Assembly: GCA_007115705.1 (NCBI GenBank)
Contig: QXEO01000341.1
Coordinates: forward strand, 1,116,001 to 1,180,000
Direction: 5' to 3'
Source of the DNA: Dactylis glomerata
Lineage: Eukaryota; Streptophyta; Magnoliopsida; Poales; Poaceae
Length of the DNA: 64,000 nt
A program made the position numbers and the translations under genes. This document shows positions 10,278 through 22,474 of the stretch, piece after piece. Below the pieces are notes generated by a model. It was given only the letters and a program-made list of their open reading frames with translations. It was not told where the DNA came from and ran no database searches. Positions within the stretch are counted from its first letter, which is position 1, and every line of letters starts with the position of its first letter.

Positions 10278-12895
10278 TGTAACACCCCACTTTTTGTAAA
10301 CCTATTTAAGTAGTGTTTAGTGAGCCAAAAATGAGGGCCAACAAAAACTTTTTGTGCAAACCTCTGGAAGTACTATTTCTTGCTTGTTCGTCTTGGTTAT
10401 TATGTTAATGATGTCTGTTTGAGTTGCTTGTTGAACACTATTGTGAACCAACACAATACTTGTGCCCTTGTGATCATGCCTTTATTTATGCTTCTAGCCA
10501 TTTCCCCAAAACCATTATCTTGGCAACCTCTCCCTTTCCAAATTAGTTTATTTGTCCAAAACAAGAGCCAAGATTTATCTTTGAGACACAACTTTTATCA
10601 AAACTAAGTATTTACAAAATTATCGGGACCTACAAAGTAGAGTGGTCCCACTATTTTACAAACTTATATTTTGTTGATATTTATAAAAGGATTTCAAACA
10701 CCTTTAAGAAAACTTTCTAAAGGAGATGTTTATGTCTCCACTAGTTTCTGAAAAGTCTACAAAAGATTTACTCCTTTATCTGAAACCCTTTTCAAACTTG
10801 ACCATGGCATGATCATCATTGGGCACTTGTTCAATCATTGTTTCTGGTGATGCTAGATTAGCTGCAATTGATTGACCATGTGTGATGAGTTGACTTTGTG
10901 TTTTACTTTGTTTGACTTCCTCTTGTGTGCATGATTGTTTTGCTTGGAGAAATTCCTTCAGTCCTAGTTGTTACTCCTAAAAGCTTGTTAATGCTTGATA
11001 GCATCTAAGTGAAGCCAAGAAGTATCATAGAGGCAAGTGAAATTTCTAAATCGTCCAAGTTTCTAGTTTGGCCCTATCTTCAAATCTGTTAAAGAATTCA
11101 ATTCTCAGGCACTTGTCTTAAGCTCATACCTTATATCTAGGATGATTCACCTACCTAGAACTCATATTTTTCATCTGATATCCCATTCTATCCATTAACA
11201 CTTGGTCAATTGAGACCCTGCTATTTGTTCTGACCCTAACCAAATCAGTGACCATTTGACCTTCAGCTAGTTTCCTTTTCACCATACCTTTAAAATTCGA
11301 AATACATTAAGTAGGGATTCTCTTATGCCCTATTTATCTTCTTCTTGACATACTCTACCCCTCCATGCACTTGCAAGCCCATTTTGGGCTTTGCTTTAAT
11401 TAATATGGGTTAGTTTTGAGCTCTAGTCAAAACTATTCGATCCTTTTTTTTTACTTCTTTATAAATTCTAGATCTTAGCACTCACCATCAATTCTCTCCC
11501 AAATGCAACTCTTCCGAAACACATTGTCATTCCTAAATTTTATCACTCCTTTTTCATCGAAATAGTTTCTATAAAACTATTTTCCTATTATGTTTTCTTA
11601 TTAACCAAAATGCATGGAAATGGTAGCTACGCCATTTCTTGATTTTCTTGCATCTTTCCAATCTGAGAAAATCTACTAGGCATGAGTATGCAAGTAGAAC
11701 CTAAAAACCTCATCTTGTTATTTTCAAATTTTTCAAAGGCTAACTCAAATGGATTTCGATCAAATTTGGAGCATCTCACATATAGAAATCTAAGCAGGTG
11801 CCAAATAAATTCTTGTTTGAATGGCATCATCTCTACATCAACCCTACCTCTCTGATCTACCCATTATCTTCATCACTTTTACTAAACAAAGTTTGATCAT
11901 ATGCTATCATGACCATCATGGACCTTAATCTCTATTTCTATTTCTCATTCCTTGAACATTCTCTAATCACTACCAAACCATAACATTGAACTCTCCAGCA
12001 CTCTCACACCTCTCTGGTCGGCCATCTTCCTCTCAGCTACAGTACTTGTTTTGTCCATATGCATTTGGAGAGGAGAAGAAAGGTGGCCGATGCAAAATCT
12101 TGAGCAAGATTTGTTGCTACAGCATCTCCCTCCCTATCCATGTTGTGCCTGGTCGAGCAGGGCAACACCATGCACTTTAAGACCTCACCTCTGAACCCTA
12201 GGGTCTCGCCCTGTCTCCCTCTCTCTCTATGGTTTGCCCTAGACATCCATGGGCATGGCCATTTTCTAAACGTGCTCCTCTTCCTGAGATACCTCGCCAC
12301 TAGACTCCTTCGAGTATTTTTTAGCCTTCCCGGACACGCCTTTGGAAACTTACTGCTCCTATCATTTTCTCTTGGTCGCGTCCTGGTAGACAACGATACG
12401 TCAAACACCTTGCGTGCGTCAGTTCGTCATCCTCTCTCCGAGCCGACCGACTCACTCCTACCCTGTCCTCTCGCCTTGAGACGCGCCCTGCTACCCTTGA
12501 CCCACTGGCGCAGGCCCGCTTCACTTCTTGTCCCTTTCCTTCTGGCCGCGCTCGCCGCGCCCAACCGCTAGTCTGCGCGCGCCACGTCTCTGCAGAGCAC
12601 GATCTCGAGGCATAAAATGCCCGCTTCCGAGCCACAACCTGTATGCTTTGGCATGGCAACGTACCCAGACCAGCGTGATGACCTCACCCTCCCCTGAACG
12701 CGAGCCTAGCTACCGTACGACGCGCCGATTCAGTGGGCACCGAAGTGAGTTCGCCAAGCACGCGATCGAACCAGGAAGAGATTGTCACAAACATTTGCAC
12801 GCCTGGACTCAGCCCACGACACCGCCCACAGCGCACCACCGCCCTGCCCAATAGCGTCCACCCAACCTCACCGTGGTCCGAGCTCACCGTCAGAG

Positions 12896-12903
12896 TATAA
12901 AAG
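12896..12903 (+). promoter_or_regulatory. TATA box of the LARD 5' LTR
   Basis: TATAAAAG in a GC-rich context, conserved at 34530-34537 in the 3' LTR. Confidence 0.6.
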
Positions 12904-14476
12904 CCGAGACCTGGGACAGAACCTTCCAGGCCAAGCCATTCTCACCCCATCCCCTCTCCTCTCCACCAAGAACACCGCACCCATGCCTACGCTTCCCTCC
13001 CACACCTTCTGAACTCAGGATCCTCGGCAGACCACCGAGAGCGAAGGGGGAGGTTGCCGTCGCTGCTGTCTCCCTCTCCGCCCTTGCTCTCCGTTCATAT
13101 GGTCCCTGCTCACTATCTTCTACCTAATCCACGCCCTCTTCCTTCCCAGGTACTTGCCAGTTGGTCGCTGTTGTCAAAGCATAGACCGTGCCGACGCGAA
13201 GCTCGTCTCCGTCCTCTACGCGCAGCCGCCCTCGCCCACGACCAAGACAACGTCATGGATGCTCGTCCGAGCGCTCTGGACGACCAAGCCGAGCCACCGA
13301 CACGCCCTCACATCGTCTCCCGCATCTCAGACGTCGTGGACTGCCCCCTCGGTTAGTACCCATCGTCCCCGTCGAGGTCCGTCCATGCCGGCGCTGCGTT
13401 TCCCTTGGCCGAGACCATGACTTGGAGCTCCGCCCGCGCATCCGAGGCACCTGGGCGAGCAACTTCTAGCCCTGCTATCACCGCATCCCTCAGCCATCGC
13501 TCCCGAGCTCCCCGCGGTGAGCTCCCCGAGTCCCCGCCGTCGCCGTCGCTAGCTAGTAGGAGCGTGCAAGTCGTGCATGTCTAGGCTGGAGCATGAATTT
13601 TAAAGCAGCATCCTCTTGTTATTTTCAGTCAAGGGTCTAGTCAGCCCATAGCTTAGTGTCCAGTCATTACTGTGCCGAGTCACGCCTTTGAAATTCGGCC
13701 CAATTATGTTTTTTTTGGAAATCTGTTAACAAAATATTTGGATCAGTAAACTTCTAAAATCCCTAGAAAATTATCTGTGAATGCAAATGGCCTGATTCAA
13801 AATTTCGTATGTTCCCTATTGAGATACCTATCAAATGGCACTGGTCCTATACCAATTTTTGTCGTGAACATTTTATTGGAATTAATCTTGTGCAACAGGG
13901 TAGTTTTCACCTTTAATTCCAAATTTGGAGTTACAGAACTTAGAAGTTTGTGAATCTGATTTTGTTGGAACCCTTGTTTATATATCTTGCACGAGGCACT
14001 GGTTTGAACCCAATCTGAGGTGTGGATTAGGTACAGAAGTGTTTGCATGACATTAGCTTGTTTTCCTTTAGAAATTTATTTATTAAGATTTATATAGAAA
14101 ATGAGTTGGAACCAATTTTCAGTGATCATGCACTGCAGTAGCTTGCTCATCATAAGTTTTAAGAATTTATTGACTTACTGATAATTTATGGGAGTTTTAT
14201 TTCCAAAACAACCACCGTTTTCACTAGAAAAAGCATAGAAAAAGTTCTATAAATTAGAATGAGATGAATCCACTTTTGTTGGATTCAAAAAAATCACATA
14301 TTTCTGTTGATATGCTATTTCTATGGTTTGGTTGCATATAACTCCCTGAGTGTAGTAAATGGCTTATTAGGGTTTGTTATCTGCTAAATTCACCATTTAA
14401 TCCTGGAAATTGATAATTGGGTGAAACCACTTGGAGTAGCTTAGTGTTGGGTTATGATACCTTCTTATGCTTGTGA

Positions 14477-14689
14477 ATGTGTGTTTTGCTTGCTGTAGTG
14501 AGGTGTGTGAATTATTTGTGCTTGTGTGCTTATTGTGTTAATTTGTTATCGGCGCTAGATTCGAACGACGCCGGGTTTTCTGAAGAAGGGGAGGTATTTG
14601 AATATCAAGAGGAAGACCAGGGACAAGCTAACCATGGAAAGCCATCTAAACTTGTTGCATCTTTGATCCCAGTTTTTACTTATGCATGA
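14477..14689 (+). other. Acidic mini-ORF in LARD LTR, homologous to a Tekay LTR mini-ORF
   Basis: A 70-codon frame ends in an acidic segment (GEVFEYQEEDQGQ) followed by a GKPS motif. The same segment is in the 3' LTR at 36111-36323. The Tekay LTRs hold a related segment on their coding strand at 22268-22474 with a poly-Glu run and the same NQGKPS ending. Shared frame and motif between two families suggest a former short exon; translation is unproven. Confidence 0.3.
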
Positions 14690-15530
14690 TTTATTATTGT
14701 TTACGAAAATGCATGGTTTTATACATTGCTATTTGTCTCTAGATAGCAATTGTTGGTGACTTGGCTCCACAAGTCAATTGTTATCATCCATGTGGATGAC
14801 ACCATTCTTGACGCCTACTTATCCCCTGGGTAGTGGCTTGATGATTAGCATCATGATCTTCTTGGAAAACCTTGTAGTGGAGCAAAAACTCTAGGTTGGG
14901 AACACTCAAATAAGATTTCGAAAATGTCTTCGAAAACCTTGGAATAGGAAATTATTCCAATGATGGCTTTCAAAAATGAGTTTGAAAATGAGGAGGATGA
15001 ATATCTAGGAGTTGGAGACAAGTTTGGTTCCATAAGAAAAACATTGGTGTTTCTTTGTAGTGTTCAGAACAATTAACCCGTGCAACGACAATTACCCTGG
15101 TATGGGACGGGCCGTAGCGGAGTAGTTTGTTCATCTTAGTATGGGATCTACAAAATGTAATGGCAGTCCGACCATGGACACCTTTTCCGTGGCACCCTGG
15201 GTAGGAGAGGTTACCCAGGTTCGCTTTGTCACCTTTTCAGGGGACATGGATACAAGCCGAGAGCCCTCATTGAATAATGAGCTACCGTGAGTACAGGACT
15301 ACTGCGGGTAGTGTCATTCCAAAGGGTCGAGTGGGCTGGGGAATTTGCAACTCCTGGGTCAAACAGCAACTTGGGCTTTGGTGTTGAGGGATACCCCTCT
15401 TGGCGGTAGATCTTATGCTAAGGTGGGCAGGTGAAAAACTACGATCGGGTGCTTGTCGTGGCATATGATGTTATGCAGGGAAGATGCCCACACGATGAGT
15501 ATCTGCATGATTGTGGGTAAAGTGTACAAC

Positions 15531-15559
15531 CTCTGCAGAGTGTAAATCTATTCGAATAG
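15531..15559. repeat. Twin palindromes, LARD 5' LTR
   Basis: CTCTGCAGAG (15531-15540) and CTATTCGAATAG (15548-15559), both perfect. The surrounding sequence matches the Tekay LTRs in reverse complement. Confidence 0.8.
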
Positions 15560-16354
15560 ATGAGTCCTCGGTCATGGACGGTTGGAAAGATCACTACATT
15601 GCCCAATGCAGTTTTGGTTTTAAAAAGTGGTTTTCAGAAAAATGGAGGAAAGTGCCAGACGGAGTACTCGGAGGGTACTGTCGTGGCACGGGAAAGGTTT
15701 GGAGTACTTGGAGGGTACTGCCGGGGAAATTTGAGATGGTCATGTGCGATTGACCTGGTTTATGAAACAAAAAGGGTTACCCCCTTCCTAGAGATTTTTA
15801 CTAAAATTGTTTTATAAATGCTTTTAATAAGGATATAGAGATGTCATAGAACATGGTTATGGACATGCTATATCGACATGAGAAAACCGTGTTTTTGAAG
15901 AAAGTAAACTAGACTAGAGCCTATCCTTGCTACAACCAAACTGCATATTGTTCTCTACCCTTTAGATGGTTTGCGAGTACAATTCAAAATGTACTCATGG
16001 CTTTGTCCCTGGCTATTAACTTGGTCAGATTATGAAGAAGACTACACGGAAGGTGATGATGGTTACGACGACGCCGGTGCGAACTAGGAACGTCTCCCGG
16101 TCAGTTGCCTGTAGGGTAGTAGGCATGACGTGGGTCATCAACGCTGCTTGTGTCCGCTGCTCAATAGTAGACTTGCCCTGCGTGGCAATATCAGACTTGG
16201 TCATGTGACCAATTGTAAGTATATTATTCGGTACTGTAATGGATGATGTAATTCGGTTATCAACTCGGTTATGTGGATTCGCGACACACTGATCATGGGA
16301 TCGTGAATTGAATGCATAACGGGTATTCCGGATAGCTAATCCGGGGTCCCCACA

Positions 16355-18669
16355 GAGTTGGTATCAGAGCCATCCTGACTATATGAGACCTTAGTTAGCA
16401 TGGGCGTTAGATAGGAAAGTAATATTTTGCTAAAACTATTTGCCAAGGTTATTTCTTCTAAGTAGCCAACAGTATGGCTTATACCTTTCACACCTCTTCA
16501 AAGCTTCTAATCTTATCTCTCTAGTTTTCAAAGATGTTTAAAGTCTATTACTCCATCTGTCTCATCTTCTTCAAAATTACCTGTTGGACGATGTCCCCAA
16601 ATAGACCTGGTGCTTAGCAACACAATATGGAGCAAACTTCAGAAGGACATCTTCAAACCTCTCCAGCTGCAAAGGAAGAAGGATATTGACTAATATTTTG
16701 CCCTTGGATGACACCAATGGCTCTGTCAAGAACTTGACCTTGTTCCTCCCTGGACTTGCACTTTTGCAGTCGTCAAGGACCAAGTTCTCAGTTGCTCGAC
16801 TAGTGTTTGTTAGGTTTGTAAGGCGAATATGTCACTAATGGCGCACTTCAGCAATCCCTCCGAAGACCTCACAACCATGTGATGTGATACAAGAATACTT
16901 ACAAATCTGCACTTCCCAAGTCAACATCAATGGCTCAACAACACTGCAACTTCACCACCAACTGCCATCAAGTTTCTGCTGAAGCGAAAGTCAAGAAGAA
17001 TGAAGACATCAACAACTATGAGCAACCATGACCCTAGGATTAATAGGATATGCTCAATTTTCTTGATTGCGCTAACCCCAAATATTGCGAGTTGTTAGGT
17101 GTCCTTGGTACTCGTAGTACCTTGAGTGTTCTTGATGTTGTTGCAGTTACTTGGTGTGTTTCTTGAGTGTGTATGGTTACCATGTGCTTGTGCTTGTTTT
17201 TAGCCTCTTGGCCTTAAAAAACCCTCTGGTGTGTACAAGAACTTTGGTTAGGAAACCTCCCTATATTGTGTGTTCCCTCTCATCTATTTATGTCAGCCCG
17301 AGTAGCATAGATAGGTTAGCAATAAAATGCTAACTCTAACCTTAATAATGTTGGATTATAAATCTCCTCGCAACACATACCCGAGATCTCATACAACAAT
17401 TCATGCTGAGTGTCTCAAGCTTCATCAAGACCTCTCTATAACGTCAAGGGAGCAGAAGATAGACCCGCCTGGACTACAAAGGACTTCTAAAAAACAAAGA
17501 CTTCACTAACCCGGATCGCCTAACCTTAAATCTAGAGTTTCGCTAATATTGATGATACTCTCTTGACACCCCAACACTTGCTAGTCTTCTAACAAGCCAA
17601 CTAACATGGAGCATGGAAGTATCAAAGCCAAGCCTAACTTTCGAAGATCAACCCATTATCGCCACTTGGAACCTGAATACTCGTGTGCTTGATCTCCACT
17701 GAGAAAATAGAAGGATGAAGACTCTCCAAAATCAAGACATCAATGTTGGCTCCGCATTTAGGGGATACCAAATGAGGTAGCAACAAGAAGAAGTGAAGAC
17801 TTTTCTTACTAACTCACTCGCTCATTCAAAATTTGACGGGTTTGAAACCAAAACTGACTTATGCCACAGGTAGAAATCCACTTGGAGATTTCTCGGAAGA
17901 TGAAGTCAACTCAAGGTATCCCAATATACCTCAAGATCCTCAAGGCTACGAGAAGAGGGAGAAGCAAGAAGATCTTCAATAGTCTCCACCAACCCGAAGG
18001 CAAGAAGAAATAGATCATTGACTACTGGAAGGCACACCCTTGGTGGTGCACCGCCACCTGAAGCATTTTCAGCTCAAGCTCAAGATGACCCAAAAATAAT
18101 GGTTTCTATTAGGACTAACCTGCGCCTGGGTAGTTAGGAAGCGTAGGAGACTAAGTTGACCAATTTGATGTACCTAGCAAGATCGAAGCTTAAAGAGCCA
18201 ACATCTACAACTTCCAAAGCACTCTAAGCTCAGGACAGAAGGATCTACACCTAAAATCAAGCTTCAAGGCGCGACAGGAAGATTTGAAGATTCTATCAAG
18301 CTACATGAAGGAAGCGACAACCTCAAGACAACAAAAGATACCCAAGAAGCCTCGACTCTTCAAGACCTCAATTGCGAGCTGAAAATCTTCTAACTCTCGT
18401 AAAGTATTTTTGGGCATACTGGGTAGCCTAACCCCGCTAACCTTAAAAATGTCCCGACGAGGTCTCCTTGAGACACTTTTGGCAACATCAACTCTTCAGC
18501 CATCAACTTCAGCAACTGAAGACGATCTACACCTTCGGCAAAAGAAAGTCTTTGATGCAACTCAAAGTATCACCGGTGAGTCGGAAGAGCAACCATTGAG
18601 GCCTAACTCTAACTTAGTCTCAGCACCTCTTACTACTATGCTTAGGAATCTCAGGATGAGATTATGTTT
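16355..18669 (+). repeat. LARD internal domain (non-coding)
   Basis: Everything between the two LTRs except the PPT. I see no gag, protease, reverse transcriptase or integrase motif on either strand and no frame over 100 codons. Confidence 0.8.
16359..16370 (+). other. PBS of the LARD (initiator tRNA-Met)
   Basis: TGGTATCAGAGC, the standard plant initiator-Met PBS, 4 nt after the LTR end. Confidence 0.9.
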
Positions 18670-18683
18670 AAGGGGAGAAGAGC
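18670..18683 (+). other. PPT of the LARD
   Basis: AAGGGGAGAAGAGC lies directly before the 3' LTR start TGTAACCC at 18684. Confidence 0.8.
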
Positions 18684-19810
18684 TGTAACCCCCCACATTT
18701 TGTAAACCTATTTAAGTAGTGTTTAGTGAGCCAAAAATGAGGGCCAACAATTTTTTTTGTGCAAACCTCTGGAAGTACTATTTCTTGCTTGTTCGTCTTG
18801 GTTGTTATGTTAATGATGTCTGTTTGAGTTGCTTGTTGAACACTAGTGTGAACCAACACAATCCTTGTGTCCTTGTGATCATGCCTTTATTTATGCTTCT
18901 AGCCATTTCCCCAAAACCATTATCTTGGCAACCTCTCCCTTTCCAAATTAGTTTATTTGTCCAAAACAAGAGCCAAGATTTATCTTTGAGACACAATTTT
19001 TATCAAAACTAAGTATTTACAAAATTATCGGGACCTACAAAGTAGAGTGGTCCCACTATTTTACAAACTTATATTTTGTTGATATTTATAAAAGGATTTG
19101 AAACACCTTTAAGAAAACTTTCTAAAGGAGATGTTTATGTCTCCACTAGTTTCTGAAAAGTCTACAAAAGATTTACTCCTTTATCTGAAACTCTTTTCAA
19201 ACTTGACCATGGCATGATCATCATTGGGCACTTGTTCAATCATTGTTTCTGGTGATGCTAGATTAGCTACAATTGATTGACCATGTGTGATGAGTTGACT
19301 TTGTGTTTGACTTTGTTTGACTTCCTCTTGTGTGCATGATTGTTTTGCTTGGAGAAATTTCTTCAGTCCTAGTTGTTACTCCTAAAAGCTTGTTAATTCT
19401 TGATAGCATCTAAGTGAAGCCAAGAAGTATCATAGAGGCAAGTGAAATTTCTAAATCGTCCAAGTTTCTAGTTTGGCCCTATCTTCACTTCTATTAAAGA
19501 ATTCAATTCTCACGCACTTGTCTTAAGCTCATACCTTATATCTAGGATGATTAACATACCTAGAACTCATATTTTTCATCTGATATCTCATTCTATCCAT
19601 TAACACTTGGTCAATTGAGACCCTGCTATTTGTTCTGACCCTAACCAAATCAGTGACCATTTGACCTTCAGCTAGTTTCCTTTTCACCATACCTTTAAAA
19701 TTCGAAATACATTAAGTAGGGACTCTCGTATGCCCTATTTATCTTCTTCTTGACCTACTCTACCCCTCCATGCACTTGCAAGCCCATTTTGGGTTTTGCT
19801 TTAATTAATA

Positions 19811-20179
19811 CTAGAAGAATACCCCGCGCGTTGCGACGGGAATCTCTTTAAAAATATTACTATGTTAAGACACATGAAATGTGATATTGTCTATTAAATC
19901 TAAAGATTCAATTGGTCATAATATTCAAGGAATAAATATAATTAAAATGAATTCTTATGTATTTTCTAGCAAAAAATATTTTAGTGGTCAATTCTATGGC
20001 TTTGAAGAATTGATGACGTGGAAATGTTACATGCAAATATATAATATAATTAATTAATGTTAGTGGGTTGACATGGACAATTTATTGGCTAATAGAGTGG
20101 ATGATGTGGATAGCTTGCATGTTGAGATAGACAACTTAAATGACCTCTTAGTGGGGTTTTGCTTTATAAGAAGTATAGA
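19811..20179 (-). mobile_element. Helitron-3: 369-bp non-autonomous mini-Helitron
   Basis: On the minus strand it begins TCTATACTTC and ends with a GC hairpin (CCCG-t-CGC, loop AAC, GCG-CGGG), then GTATTCTTCTAG. It sits between A and T. The uninterrupted 5' LTR shows the empty site near 11405 (AATTAATA joined to TGGGTTAG). It has no coding capacity. Confidence 0.9.
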
Positions 20180-21607
20180 TGGGTTAGTTTTGAGCTCTAG
20201 TCAAAACTATTCCATCCTTTTTTTACTTCTTTATAAATTCTAGATCATTTCTTAGCACTCACCATCAATTCTCTCCCAAATGCAACTCTTCTGAAACACA
20301 TTGTCATTCCTAAATTTTATCACTCCTTTTTCATCGAAATAGTTTCTATAAAACTATTTTCCTATTATGTTTTCTTATTAACCAAAATGCATGGAAATGG
20401 TAGCTACGCCATTTCTTGATTTTCTTGCATCTTTCCAATCTGAGAAAATCTACTAGGCATGAGTATGCAAGTAGAACCTAAAAACCTCATCTTGTTATTT
20501 TCAAAATTTTCAAAGGCTAACTCAAATGGATTTCGATCAAATTTGGAGCATCTCACATATAGAAATCTAAGCAGGTGCCAAATAAATTCTTGTTTGAATG
20601 GCATCATCTCTACATCAACCCTACCTCTCTGATCTACCCATTATCTTCATCACTTTTACTAAACAAAGTTTGATCATATGCTATCGTGACCATCATGGAC
20701 CTTAATCTCTATTTCTATCTCTCATTCCTTGAACATTCTCTAAGCACTACCAAACCATAACATTGAACTCTCCAGCACTCTCACACCTCTCTGGTCGGCC
20801 ATCTTCCTCTCAGCTACAATACTTGTTTTGTCCATCTGCATTTGGAGAGGAGAAGAAAGGTGGCCGATGCAAAATCTTGAGCAAGATTTGTTGCTACAGC
20901 ATCTCCCTCCCTATCCATGTTGTGCCTGGTCGAGCAGGGCAACACCATGCACTTTAAGACCTCACCTCTGAACCCTAGGGTCTCGCCCCGTCTCCCGAAT
21001 TTCCAGAAATTCAAAGTGCCCATTATGTATTCCACCACAATCCCAGAATCATTGTTGTGATACACATAACGTAGTTGGTACCCAGTTCCATAGACATTAC
21101 AATACGAATAGTTCAAATACAAATGGTCATAGTGACCAAGTTCATATTACAACACAATATAGCAGCGGAAATAACGTCTCCGGGTCCATGCCTTCACCCT
21201 ACAGGCAATGGCGACTTAGGAGATGATCTTAGTTCTGGTACTCATCTTCATAACCTTCCTCCGGATAATCTTCCCCATAGTCTGGCCAAGTTGATAGCTA
21301 GGGACACAGCCATGAGTACATTGGATGCACTCGCAAACCATCTTATAAACTAAATGATGAAGTAGATATGCATGGTTCATATGGTGGACTAAGCACTAAG
21401 TTTGTTTGCAAAAGCTAGTTTTGTTTCCCAAGAATGTTGATTAGTAGAGAAGAAGATTTAATTCTCTAAGTTCAATCTAAAGAGGAACTTCAAGTGTCGG
21501 TCAACATCAATGTCAAGTCAAGTCATTCACCAAGTTCATCATAAGTTGTTAATATTCTTGACAAAAGTCAAGTACAGCTTGCCAACTGTCCATGACCGCG
21601 GACGCGG

Positions 21608-21639
21608 CTATTCGAATAGTTTTGAAACCTCTGCAGAGG
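21608..21639. repeat. Twin palindromes, Tekay 3' LTR
   Basis: CTATTCGAATAG (21608-21619) and CCTCTGCAGAGG (21628-21639), both perfect. Confidence 0.8.
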
Positions 21640-22267
21640 GGTACACTTTACCCACAAGATTCGATAAATCTGCCGGGAGAAATCCACGGTTCGTCATACA
21701 CCAAGTATGCGAGTTTCAGATAATCAAACAAACTCTTTCACTTGTCTACTCTAGTATAGGATCCTTCCCTAAGAGTCCATTTTGGCACTCATAGTTTTGC
21801 CCGCTGCAGAGTGCTGCATGAATGGAAATTTCCACTCGGTTCGGAAGCACCCACGCATGGCTTACTTCTATAACAGATGATACAAGGTCTCCCATACTAG
21901 AATAAACAAGCTACGGATTAAGCCCCTTCCCATTTAGGGGTAATGTGGTCGTACGGTAATGGTTGGCTCACATGGTACATCACTTATTATCATTTAGAAA
22001 TACATTCCATAGTCCTTAGTCAAGATTATTTTCCTTCATAAAACCATCATGTAGGAGAAGTCTCCAATTCAAGTTTTCCAGTTCAAGTCACCAGTTTCAA
22101 ATAGGGTTCCCCTTATAGATGGCCTCAATTTTATTAGCGACTAAGCAACTACATTGAGTGATGATACCACTGAATAGTGTAGGATAAACTCAGCTTGATG
22201 CTCTTGCTAAGCAAGATATCACTACACAACTATCATTCTAGAGTAGCAATTCAATCATGCAATTTAC

Positions 22268-22474
22268 TTAAAAACAAGTAGAATGCAATAGGTAAACTAG
22301 GCATTTGGAGTATGATTCAAAAGATGGCTTGCCTTGGTTGGCAAAGTGTCCGGGGTAGCCTTCTTCTTCTTCTTCTTCTTCTTCTTCTTCTTCTTGATAA
22401 TATCCTCCCTCGGGCTCGTCTCCGGTAACACTAGCGTCTAACAATCGATACACAAGAATGCACACAATCACCAA
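22268..22474 (-). other. Acidic mini-ORF with poly-Glu run in Tekay LTR
   Basis: A 68-codon frame whose GAA/GAG run is the TTC microsatellite read in reverse: 11 Glu here and 5 in the other LTR, so the length change keeps the frame. The flanking residues (EGGYYQ before, YPGHFANQGKPS after) correspond to the LARD mini-ORF at 14477-14689. Function unknown. Confidence 0.3.
22361..22395. repeat. TTC microsatellite
   Basis: Eleven TTC units; the other Tekay LTR has five at 31716-31732. Confidence 0.95.

Larger units (their letters stand above)
10278..16354 (+). repeat. 5' LTR of the LARD (6077 bp)
   Basis: Starts TGTAACACCCCAC and ends GGGGTCCCCACA. It aligns collinearly with the second LTR except for that copy's two insertions. 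It holds a GC-rich section (12400-13560) with a TATA box, probably the promoter and transcript start, and short frames that I regard as non-coding. Confidence 0.9.

Noticed and set aside
12140..13469. Cluster of overlapping GC-rich frames in the LARD LTR
   Set aside because: They are open on both strands through base composition, have no conserved domain, and span the TATA box; the second LTR breaks several.
22361..22395. CRISPR-like or functional tandem array
   Set aside because: A simple TTC microsatellite that differs in length between two LTRs of one element.
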